Assembly: GCA_030765065.1 (NCBI GenBank) | Contig: CM060989.1 | Coordinates: 55,690,001-55,754,000 of the forward strand | Source of the DNA: Deroplatys truncata | Lineage: Eukaryota > Arthropoda > Insecta > Mantodea > Mantidae | Length of the DNA: 64,000 bases | Direction: 5' to 3' | In this document: positions 55,246-64,000 of the stretch, piece by piece | How positions within the stretch are numbered: the stretch's first letter is position 1 | Layout: every line of letters starts with the position of its first letter | Position numbers and translations under genes: made by a program | The notes under the pieces: generated by a model | The model's database searches: none | The model's input: only the letters and a program-made list of their open reading frames with translations | Told to the model about the DNA's origin: nothing

Positions 55246-56230
55246 ATTGTTGTTATTTTTCTTTATTTATAGCCGCTTTGACTACTAGGTCATATCGCGA
55301 CTTATGTCCATACATACGAGTACAATGATACATTGTATACTTCACATTGATTAAATAATACAATAATTGTAATACATTGTTATAAACATATTTTACATTA
55401 TTAAGTCTTGAACACAGCTAGAACAGAATAACCTATTATACATTTTTATTTCTATCAAGAAAAAAATGTTTTTGAAATGAGTAGGGTTGTTTAAAGCTAA
55501 AAATATATCTTCAGGGATGTTATGTCTTCTTCTCCCCATGGTATAACTTGTGCATTTAGTGATGAGGTGTTCGATGGTGCAGGTCTCGCAGTGAGGAGCA
55601 TTTTCTTTGGCGAGTAAGAAGGAATGGGTTAGGCGTGAATGGTCTATTCGTAAACGTGATCTTTTCTTTTTAGAGTCTGCAATGTGGAGCCTTTCCTAAC
55701 TATGTGGAGTTTGCTTGATGTTTTAATGTTCCAGTCTTGCTTCCATTTGACAGTTGGTCTGCTAAAAAAATAACTTTGAGCATCTCTGTAGGGCACTGGC
55801 AATTCTTCCACTGGAGGTAGCAAAGTTGCCTTTTTGGCTTCCCTATCTGCTTCCTCATGTCCTGATATTCCACAGTGGGACGGAATCTAGAAGAACATAA
55901 CTTCTTGATTGTTTGTAGACTTTGGTTATCTTGGATTAATGTTAAGTCAGTAGAGCGGTCTCGGATACTCTGAAGAGTGCTTAGTGAATCAGTTAGAATT
56001 GCACTGTGTTTATGCTGTGCTGAGGTAATGTAAATCAAAGCTTGTTTGACAGCATAGAGCTCAGAGGAGAAAACAGAACAAGTCTGGAAGCTTGTACTTG
56101 AGTTTAGCATCCGGAGTAATTATAGCACAGCCATTACCTGAGCAGATTTGGAGCCATCTGTATATATAAATATGTGTTAAGGATTTCCTGGTAAATTTGT
56201 TTATATATGAAAGAATCTGTATTAAAATTA
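55246..56230 (-). pseudogene. I-clade-like LINE: RNase H domain and 3' end
   Basis: The minus strand shows the RNase H first motif 'IYTDGSKSA' (about 56150), the Glu motif 'FSSELYAVKQALIYI' (about 56060), the Asp motif 'AILTDSLSTLQSIRD' (about 56000), decayed middle sequence, and the C-terminal finger region 'HSFLLAKENAPHCETCTIEH' (about 55600). A 3' UTR ends in 'gtcgcgatatgacctagtag' near 55290. The C-terminal finger and 3' end resemble the copy at 40398. It is 5' truncated, with stops and frameshifts. Confidence 0.85.
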
Positions 56231-57023
56231 AGGGCAAAGGTACATCAAGTAGTAAAACTCAACAAATAAAGAAACTTGGTTAAAATTCGTACCATCTATG
56301 TTTCATCAAACGCCCCCAAAAAACTATATGGTACAACATTCGCAAAATAAGAGGATGCTACACAGGATTCCAAAATATTGGAATATTAAATCCTGCAACT
56401 AACGATATCTCTTTTTATTCATTTTGTTATTGATACAAAGAGAGCAGCGATAGATGTTCTACCTACCATATACGTGGTATTCACTTTCTATCATTAATAC
56501 ACGGTCGTTAGGCCGTAGCGAGCGGCAGTGAAATTACTGGGTCCTCTGGTTTCGGAATTTAATCCAAGATAAGGTGTGTGTGAACCGGATTCAACTCGTT
56601 ACGAGGATACCTGTTCATCTCAGTGACCATGAAAATATGGATCCGACACTAATATTGATCCTTTTGTACATTTTTTCACGCTGGACGTGGAATTAAATGG
56701 AATAGGGAGTGTCACTATTCATCTCAACGACCCTGGAAACTATGGATTTGATACTAATATTAGTCACTGCTTCCCACCGCCACAGTGTTTTCCAGATTGT
56801 AAGTCATGGGTTTTTGTGCACCGAATTTAGTTGAAATTGCCCTAGGTGCTCCAGAGTTATGCCTGAACACACATATATCCATATTTGTATTATAATTGCT
56901 AGCAGTGTACTAGTACTTGCTGATTAGCTAAAGGGAAAAATTATAATTCAACAGTAAAACATCCATATATATTATCAAACCTGCTAAAATTTTCTTGTGA
57001 AAGTGTGACTTACAAAGTATATA
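56231..57023. other. Unassigned DNA
   Basis: No repeat or supported coding region noticed. Confidence 0.3.
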
Positions 57024-57620
57024 CAGTGTCGTCATTTTAAGGTGAGGCCACAGGTCGGCTATATGTGTAGCAAGCTGGACTGCAGTGATCTCGGTATTAT
57101 TCCGATGGTAACCGGCGGCGCGTGGCGCATTCAAGGTTATCTTTAACAATTGTGCTTCTGTCTCTGCTTTGAGTTAGTGCTGTAAACAAGGTTTGTGGAT
57201 CTAAATGGTGAACGTTTGAATCTGTGTTGTGTGCGATTTGCTTAAAAGTCAATGTCCTGTTATTAGTCCGCTGCAATGCCTGCCGACAAATCCAAGCTTG
57301 AACGACTTTTTATGTACGATACATACGTAGAAACTGAATCATGTAGACAGGTGTGTAGACAATTTAAGAAGAAATTTTCTGGTATTCCAGTTCCAAATAG
57401 AGAAACTGTTAGACGTCTGGTTAACGGGATCCCTTAGCACTAAACCTACGAAGCGAAAACGAGGTGTTCTAACGGCGGAAAACATTGACGAACTTAAGGA
57501 CATATAGAAACAGAAATTATGAACATTACGCAAGAAGAACTTGTGTGCGAGTGGAAATATCATTTGAAGATGCCAGCAATGTCTTCACGCAAGACACCGC
57601 TTATAACAAGGTTAGTACTT
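57024..57620 (+). pseudogene. DUF4817-like N-terminus of a Tc1/mariner-superfamily transposase
   Basis: A possible terminus 'cagtgtcgtcattttaaggt' at 57024 follows a TA. The ATG at 57277 starts 'MPADKSKLERLFMYDTYVET', then 'CRQVCRQFKKKFSG', 'PVPNRETVRRLV', the layout of the DUF4817-type helix-turn-helix domain found at the start of many insect DDE transposases. Stops follow from about 57436. No matching right terminus or DDE region is found downstream, so it is a 5' fragment. It could be the missing half of a relative of elements C1-C3, but the termini differ. Confidence 0.5.
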
Positions 57621-58676
57621 ATATTGCATGTTACTATCACTCGTGAGTAAATAGCGCGGAAGTTACGGAACGAAAAACTCCCGGTCTAATAGAGTACACA
57701 TAAGCACGATTCGTGGCCCCACCGCAAAACGATCGCAGTGTGCATTTCGTATATAAATCAGGACATTAGCTAATAAGCAACAAATGGAATGCAGGGAGAG
57801 AAGCTAATGTCTCATAACATATAGAGACACTTTCACTGATGTCTGCAATGGATACCTAATTATTTCATGATTTACTTACTACAATTTATAATGTTAAGAT
57901 TATTTGAAATGTTTTATCGAACTTGTATATAATCTTAAAACAACACCCCTGCCATAATCATCATAAATGTTGCATAAATTACTAGGGATTGGACCTATAT
58001 ACTCGGTGGTAACGAAGTATGTCATACTTTGAGATAAACCTTTGATGCTTTTTAGATACTTTTAAACTTTTAAGTTTTGCATTACTGAAATTTCTTGCGT
58101 TTAACTTAATGCTAGATAAGGAATAAAAGGAGTCGAGACTTCACGTTATTGCCTAGCACGTGCCCCCAAAGAATTGCCGGAATATAGTTCTTGATAGAAC
58201 TTGACTGCGTCTCCTGTGGTTGAATCAATGTAACATTCCATAGTCTTGTGTCTAAATGAAAATATTCAAAACAATGGGGGAAGGAGCAGAGGTACTCATA
58301 TAACATGCAGCATTAACCGAGTTGTGAATGAAGCTGACGCACTAAATCACGTTTCTGCAACAGTCTGGCTTGGTGACTCACTCTCAGCAATTACATTTAC
58401 CTACTCCAGTGACTACAATTTGCGAATATAGTAGAAACAAATCAGAACTTAAGGCATTAGATGAAATATGTTTTCCTTCTATTAGTTTGTGTTGATACAA
58501 GTCAAGCTCGGGTCACCAGCATAGTTTATAGGTATAGGGTACGATTAATTTCCATGATATGGATAGAAAATCCTTTAAAAGAAAGTTTTCAGCACAAAAT
58601 ATAGTTAAATAAAAGGGGAAGCAAATAAATTATTATTATCATCATCATCATCAGTCGCCTAATAACAGGGGATATA
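57621..58676. other. Unassigned DNA, 1 kb
   Basis: No recognised feature. A short ATT/ATC repeat lies at 58630-58652. Confidence 0.3.
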
Positions 58677-58678
58677 TA

Positions 58679-59934
58679 CGAGGGCGGATTGATAAGTCCA
58701 TGACTTTGACGAGAGATAGCGTTCTAATAACAGGTTTCTTGTTTGAACCCAAGTCTTACATCTACTCTGGGTATCATCGCAGAAATTCGTCATTTGTTTC
58801 TTAGAACATTGTTGAGAGCGTCTAAAATAAGCAGCTGTTTGTTGCTTCGTAGAAAATGGAGAAAGTGAATTTCGTGTACTGATAAAGCACTACTTTTTGC
58901 GTGGTAAGACGGTAAAGGAAACGGAAGAAAAGCTGAACAAGTATTATGGGGACTCTGCTCCATCACATGGCATGGTTCACAAAATTTCGATGTAGCCGTT
59001 CGAGCACAAGAACTGCCGTGCGCACAGGACGGCCGGTTGAGGTCAGAAGAAATGGTGAACAAAGTTCACGGTATTGTGTTGGAAGAATGCCGAGTGAAAA
59101 TGCGCGAGATAGCCAAGACCGTAAACTTCTAGAGTGAACGGGTGTATAACATTCTGCACGAATTTTTGGGTATGAGAAAACTGTCAGCAAGATGGTGCCG
59201 CGACTGCTCAACTGTGAGCGGAATCGTGCGACCATTTCACAGGGATGTTTGAACATGTTCCAGCGAAACCCAAGAACCCGGCGTTATACCACGGTTGATG
59301 AAACTTGGATCCATTACTATCAACCTGAAACCAAACAACAATCAAAGCAGTGGATTTCCTTCGACGAACCTACTCTAAAGAAAGCGAAAACCATTCCGTC
59401 GGCAGAAATCATGGCAGCTGTCTTTTGGGATTCACAAGGGGTGATAGACATCCACTACCTGGAAAAGGGTAAAAGGATTACAGGTTCATACTATGCCGCA
59501 ATACTGGATGAGTTTAACAAGGAATTATTAAAGAAACGACTCCCTTTGGTGAAGAAAAAGGTTTTCTTTCACCAGGATAATGCACCCGCACACAAGTCAG
59601 CCATTGCCATCGCAAAATTTGTGGAACTGGGCTACGAACTGCTACCTCGCCCACCATATTCTCCAGATTTGTCTCTGAGCGACTTCTTCCTCTTCGCAGA
59701 ACTGAAAAATTGGCTCGCTGGGAAGAAATTCACGTCCAGTGAACACATCATGGCAGAAACAACCTCGTATTTTGCAGACTTCGAAAAATCATATTATTTG
59801 GATGGGTTAAAAAAATTGGAGAAACGTTATACAACATGTATTGAATTGAAAGGAGGCTATGTTGAGAAATAAAACTGATTTTTTGGAAAAAATTATTTTC
59901 TTTAAAAACTTACTGACTTATCAATCCGCCCTCG
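58679..59934 (+). mobile_element. Mariner-like element, family Mar2, copy 3
   Basis: The termini are 'cgagggcggattgataagtc' and, inverted, 'cgagggcggattgataagtc': identical over the outer 20 bases. TA flanks both sides (58677-58678, 59935-59936). Length 1,256 bases. It is the best-preserved mariner in the window. Confidence 0.9.
58856..59872 (+). pseudogene. Mar2 transposase, C-terminal two thirds open
   Basis: The ATG at 58856 gives 'MEKVNF..', shifted by a one-base loss relative to the copy at 54501. The N-terminal third has frameshifts and in-frame stops, including one near 59131 after 'KTVNF'. From about 59192 to 59872 a 226-codon frame is continuous: 'VDETWIHYYQPETKQQSKQW', 'KKVFFHQDNAPAHKSAIAIA', 'PPYSPDLSLSDFFLFAELKN' and 'FEKSYYLDGLKKLEKRY', ending 'GGYVEK'. 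The spacing between the last two Asp residues is 34, so DD34D is intact. The DNA-binding half is broken, so an active full-length protein is unlikely. Confidence 0.9.
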
Positions 59935-60036
59935 TAACCTGTGGTATTATTAGGATAAAAAGATGTTGCCAGTCGGAGAAGGAGTTTATATACAGAAAAC
60001 TATTAATAAGAACAAGCTATCGCCTTTACAGTTTTT

Positions 60037-60856
60037 ACTTTCTCTACTACGTATAGTAAGTAGGGGAAGTATTGTATTCCACCCAAAAATTCGATACCAA
60101 GATTTCACCGGAAATACATGTTTTGAGACCCCCGGAATCCAAAAAAAGCATTTTTGGAAACATGTCCGTGTGTGTGTCTGTCTGTGAACAGCATAACTCA
60201 GAAACGAACAGTCGGATAAACACCAAACTTGGTATTTAGGTTCAGTATCTTCCAGAGATGCGACACGAAGGTTTTCAAGAAAATACCCCCACCCCAGATT
60301 ACCCTTTACATGGAACATTTTTCGAAAATTCAAAAATGGCTCTAACGATTTTGATTAAAACATCATATGTTTAAGATACTTTCATGACAAACGAAATGTA
60401 TATCTTGAATTTTCTGGGAATGTCTCCAAAAGTATTCTTCATTGTGAACGACTTTTGCATAACTGGTAAACCATAAGAGATAGACAAAATTTTACTACAC
60501 AAAAAATGTAGATCGCGTTAAATTACACAATTTATGTCATATACAATTTTTTTTGTTGAGTGAACCATTTTCGAGATATTGTTTGTTATTCCCTTAAATT
60601 TTCTCAAATTCGTTATTCATTTTTTTGTTGTTGTCCTGGACATGCAAAGAGAATTGGAATGCGCCACATAGCAACCAGCGATTAAAAGATTTGACTATCG
60701 CTTAAAACCTAACATATTCCCCTTGCATCTACAAAAAATTAGCAATAAGATTAACATCTCGATATCTCGATTAACATGAAGCATATGGAGAATAAGCGTT
60801 TGTAAAAATAATTTGTACAAGGGTAGAGAAAGTCATGTGAATGTAACACATAAGAC
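60037..60856 (-). mobile_element. HINE-A copy
   Basis: R end 'actttctctactacgtatag', GT tract 'gtgtgtgtctgtctgtg', L end 'gtagagaaagtcatgtgaatgtaacaca', T-runs on both sides. About 820 bases, nearly complete. Confidence 0.9.
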
Positions 60857-61559
60857 TTTTTTATGAAGTGAGTATGGACTATCGGTGCTCAAAAATCAGT
60901 ATTGGTATCCAGAAATAGTGGTATTGTCCCATTACTATAAATTACTACGATTATTCCCAAGAGCGGTTAAAGCGCACGTCTAAGATGACTTAGAAAGTAC
61001 ATCTTCAGTCTGTTGTCAATGGACGAAATGGAAGCACCGTTCTGTATTGTCTGTTTATGTTTATATTTAAGGTTTGGGTAGCCCATGTTAGAAACAGCAC
61101 GTGCGATGTTTCTCACACGGCGATGGCTGCATGTTTGTGGACTTGGCAGGCTGACGAAGTGTTGAGAACGTGAAAAATGTTGTGGGTGCTATAAATGGAA
61201 CCTGCAGGCAGCGTTTGGTGAGGTTAAAACCTGCACACATTTGTCTTCTCCAGCGTTTTAACAGACACAGACATGCCAGAGCTGTCTGTTTAACGTTTTA
61301 TATCAGCCAAGTTTGGGGCGTGTCTAGCATGTTCAAGGGTAACGGAGTTCAAGGCTTTGTTTCACATTAAAGTCTCCAGAGGGGTAAAACTAAAAAAAGT
61401 TGTTCTCTAGTAAAGTTCAATGAGAAAGAAACAAAAATCTAACGTTTAAGTAGCACGACTTTCTCTAGCCATTTACATTTCATTCTAATTCTACAAAAGA
61501 TTTACGTTAACGTCAACCGCAGTAAATTACACCTTGGTAGGTCATATGCGTAAAAACGG
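60857..61559. other. Unassigned DNA
   Basis: Contains an L-end-like 'gcacgactttctctagcc' at about 61455, probably a HINE trace. A 66-codon frame at 61170 has no recognised domain. Confidence 0.3.
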
Positions 61560-61917
61560 CATTCCTGAGAAATTTCTATGAAAAGCATATGTTATATACG
61601 CTCCCTGAATCGAAAAAAAAAAAAATTCAGAAAAAGGTTCCGCGCACGTGCGTATTATGTGTGAACATCATAACTCGAAAACCAAACTTGGCATTTAAGG
61701 TCAGTATCATCCAAGGATGCAACACGATCCACCCCAAATTACCTTTTATATGACGTTTTCGGAATTTTTTATTTTCTTAAAAAAATCTACGATTTTGATT
61801 AAAATACCATATATAATATTTACATGACAAATATAATATATATATATATATATATTCACTCGAAAGGAATTTCGTATAATTTTGTATAACGGGTAAACAA
61901 TAACAGATAAACAAAAA
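61560..61917 (-). mobile_element. HINE-B R-half, interrupted at an A-run
   Basis: 'tcataactcgaaaaccaaac', 'ggtcagtatcatccaaggat', 'ctacgattttgattaaaata' and 'aacaataacagataaacaaaaaa' are HINE-B interior blocks. An (AT)n tract is at 61834-61853. The copy stops at an A-run where the next HINE begins. Confidence 0.65.
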
Positions 61918-63632
61918 ATCTGTGTTACATTTACATGACTTTCTCTACTCTTCTCTACAAACTATTTTTACAAACTCTTATTCTCCATCTATTTCATATT
62001 AATTGAGATAAACATTTGCAGAAACGATCTTTTGACATGCAAAGACAATTACATTTTACACATAGCGACCAGTTCTAAAAATATTTGACTATCGCTTAAG
62101 GCCTACTATGTTCCCCCGTTTTGTATTTGCAAGGGCAATATAGAAATACAGTAGCCTTTAAGCATAGACATATCTCTTAATAGCTGGTTGCTAGGTGCAG
62201 CACCATTCTCTTTGCTACAGATTAATACTCTTTGCATATCCAAGACAAAAAATGAATAACCAATTCCCATTTGAGAAAATAAGTATTGAAAAATTTAAGG
62301 GAATAACAAGCAATATCTCGAAAATGGTTCACTCAACAAAAAAATCTGATGTGTTACACTCACATGACTTTCTCTACTCTTGTACAAACTATTTTTATAA
62401 ACGCCTATTCTCCATATGCTTCATGTTAATCGAGATATCGAGATGTCAATCTTATTGGTAATTTTCTTATAGATGCAAGGGAAATATGGTAGCTTTTAAG
62501 CGATAGTCAAATATTTTAACGCTGGTTGCTATGTGGCGCATTCCATTCTCTTTGCATGTCCAGGACATAAAAAAATGAATAACGCATTTGAGAAAAAGTA
62601 TAAGTATTGGAAAATTTAAGGAAATAACAAGCAATATCTCGAAAACGGTTCACTCAACAAAAGAAATGTATATGACATAAGTTGTGTATTTTAACGCGAT
62701 CTACATTCTTTGTGTAGTAAAATTTTGTCTATCTCTTATGGTTTACCTGTTATGCAAAAGTCGTTCACAATGAAGAATACTTTTGGAGACATTCCCAGAA
62801 AATTCGAGATATACATTTCATTTCTCATGACATTATCTTAAACATATGATATTTTCATCAAAATCGTTAGAGCCATTTTTGAGAAAATTAAACTTTTCGA
62901 AAAATGTTCCATGTAAAGGGTAGTCTGGGGTGGGGGGATTTTCTTGAAAACCTTCGTGTCGCATCTCTGGAAGATACTGAACCTAAATACCAAGTTTGGT
63001 GCTTATCCGACTGTTCGTTTTTGAGTTATGCTGTTCACAGACACACAGACACACACACACACACACACAGACACACACACACACAGACACACACACGGAC
63101 ATGTTTCCAAAAATGCTTTTTTTGGATTCAGGAGGTCTCAAAACATGTATTTCCGGCGAAATCTCGGTATCGAATTTTTGGGTGGAATGCAATACTTCCC
63201 CTACTTACTATACGTAGTAGAGAAAGTAAAAAGTATATGACATAAATTGTGTATTTTAACGCGATCTACATTTTTTGTGTAGTAAAATTTTGTCTATCTC
63301 TTATGGTTTACCAGTTATGCAAAAGTCGTTCACAAGAAGAATACTTTTGGAGACATTCCCAGAAAATTCAAGATATACATTTTATTTGCCATCAAAATAT
63401 CTTAAACATATGATATTTTAACCAAAATCGTTAGCCATTTTTGAGAAAATACTGTTCGTTTCTCAGTTATGCTGTTCACAGACACACACACAGGCACGGA
63501 CATGTTTCCAAAAATGTTTTTTTTTTGGATTCAGGGAGTCTCAAAACATATATTTCCGGTGAAATCTCGGTACCGAATTTTTGGGTGGAATACAATACTT
63601 CCCCTACCTACTATACGTAGTAGAGAAAGTAA
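61918..63632 (+). mobile_element. HINE-A outer copy, split by an inner HINE-A
   Basis: The L end 'tctgtgttacatttacatga' and variant L region run to 62344 ('ggttcactcaacaaaaaa'). The R part resumes at 63229 with 'gtatatgacataaattgtg', the string that follows this A-run in unbroken copies (for example 8890-8910), and ends at the R end 'ctatacgtagtagagaaagt'. A deletion near 63450 removes the segment between 'tttttgagaaaat' and 'actgttcgtttct'. Confidence 0.85.
62345..63228 (+). mobile_element. HINE-A inner copy
   Basis: Complete at 884 bases: L end 'tctgatgtgttacactcaca', compound (CA)n/(CAGACA) tract at 63041-63099, R end 'ctatacgtagtagagaaagt'. It entered the internal A-run of another HINE in the same orientation. 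Confidence 0.95.
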
Positions 63633-63644
63633 AAACGTACCAAA

Positions 63645-64000
63645 AAACGCCTAATCTCTAAAACACACAATTTATCGCAACTGTGTTTTTCTTCTTTTCT
63701 TTATTTTTGTAGCATCAGTTATTTCCAAGATATCCATTATTATCGGTTTGAATTTTTTAATACCTTTGGGATTTTTTAAAAATATATCCCTATTCAGTTG
63801 TTTCTCCTGATATCATCAAGCAGTATGGAATTTCAAGGCCAGTATATAGTGACTCGCTTTTAAACATGTGATTATCGATTCGGTTTCCTGTCCCCCTTAT
63901 AACTTCAACGAAGTATGTATTGAAACAATTTCTGCGAACGTTTATCTTGATTAACACACAGTAACTAGAAAAATAAGATTTCGTAGGAATGCTTTGTATA
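63645..64000 (-). mobile_element. HINE-B L-half, cut by the window edge
   Basis: 'ctctaaaacacacaatttatc', 'cagttatttccaagatatcc', 'tatcgattcggtttcctg' and 'cgaacgtttatcttgatt' are HINE-B L-proximal blocks. It includes one copy of the segment that forms the 72-bp minisatellite at 11722. Confidence 0.7.

Noticed and set aside
62904..63245. Recurrent open frames of 60-134 codons ('MFHVKGSLGWGDFLENLRVA..' type, also with His-Thr-rich middles) in many places on both strands
   Set aside because: All lie in HINE copies. Overlapping alternative frames are open in the same DNA, frames break at different points in different copies, and conservation follows the DNA repeat rather than codon positions.

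Overview
This is a gene-poor, AT-rich stretch of animal nuclear DNA, most likely from an insect. The insect call rests on the tRNA-derived SINEs, several mariner families, I/Jockey-type LINE remnants and a mitochondrial acyl-carrier-protein retrocopy with insect-like sequence; a large cockroach- or termite-like genome would fit, but that is inference. I found no intact host protein-coding gene and no intact transposase or reverse transcriptase. There are no bacterial operons, rRNA genes, standalone tRNA genes or CRISPR arrays. Nearly every recognisable segment is a transposable element or a piece of one.

The dominant component is a non-coding repeat of about 0.75-0.9 kb in two related subfamilies, here called HINE-A and HINE-B, present in about 25 full or partial copies on both strands. 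Its L end begins TCTGATGTG with the 12-base block ACTTTCTCTACT a little inside. Its R end carries the inverted block AGTAGAGAAAGT preceded by a small hairpin. A CA/GT microsatellite lies in between. This architecture resembles Helentron-associated non-autonomous elements (DINE-1/HINE type). Copies sit in A-runs, always in the same orientation to the run, and repeatedly inside one another. In this annotation the strand is + when the L end is on the left.

Layout. 0-8 kb: a short AT-rich tandem repeat, a SINE, a 1,005-bp LTR-type element (AATC target duplication) and HINE copies. 8.5-12.6 kb: a palindromic HINE and a HINE-B that has grown a 72-bp minisatellite. 13.3-21 kb: a second LTR copy, a decayed mariner at 16.2 kb, several HINEs and a SINE. 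22.3-25.8 kb: the most informative locus. A processed NDUFAB1 copy is cut at its carrier-serine region by a palindromic mariner derivative, which is itself cut by an LTR-type element with a GTAG duplication; a second LTR of that family follows. 26.4-35 kb: SINE-like DNA, HINEs, a full-length mariner fossil at 29.9 kb, and low-information DNA. 35.6-43.4 kb: a LINE fragment containing a mariner, I-clade and Jockey-type LINE fragments, and long-TIR Tc1/mariner-superfamily derivatives, one cleanly inserted in a SINE. 44-57.6 kb: HINEs, a SINE, a third ATTG-flanked LTR, further long-TIR, mariner and LINE fragments, and a DUF4817-like transposase N-terminus. 58.7-64 kb: the best-preserved mariner and a cluster of nested HINEs.

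The pieces work together only as layers of insertion. Several nestings (SINE in LINE, SINE in HINE, Tc1-like element in SINE, mariner in LINE, LTR in mariner in retrocopy, HINE in HINE) give a relative order of mobile-element activity. Two structural signals deserve a second look: repeated primer-binding-site-like modules near the 3' ends of the LTR elements, and the strand-specific self-nesting of the HINE family.
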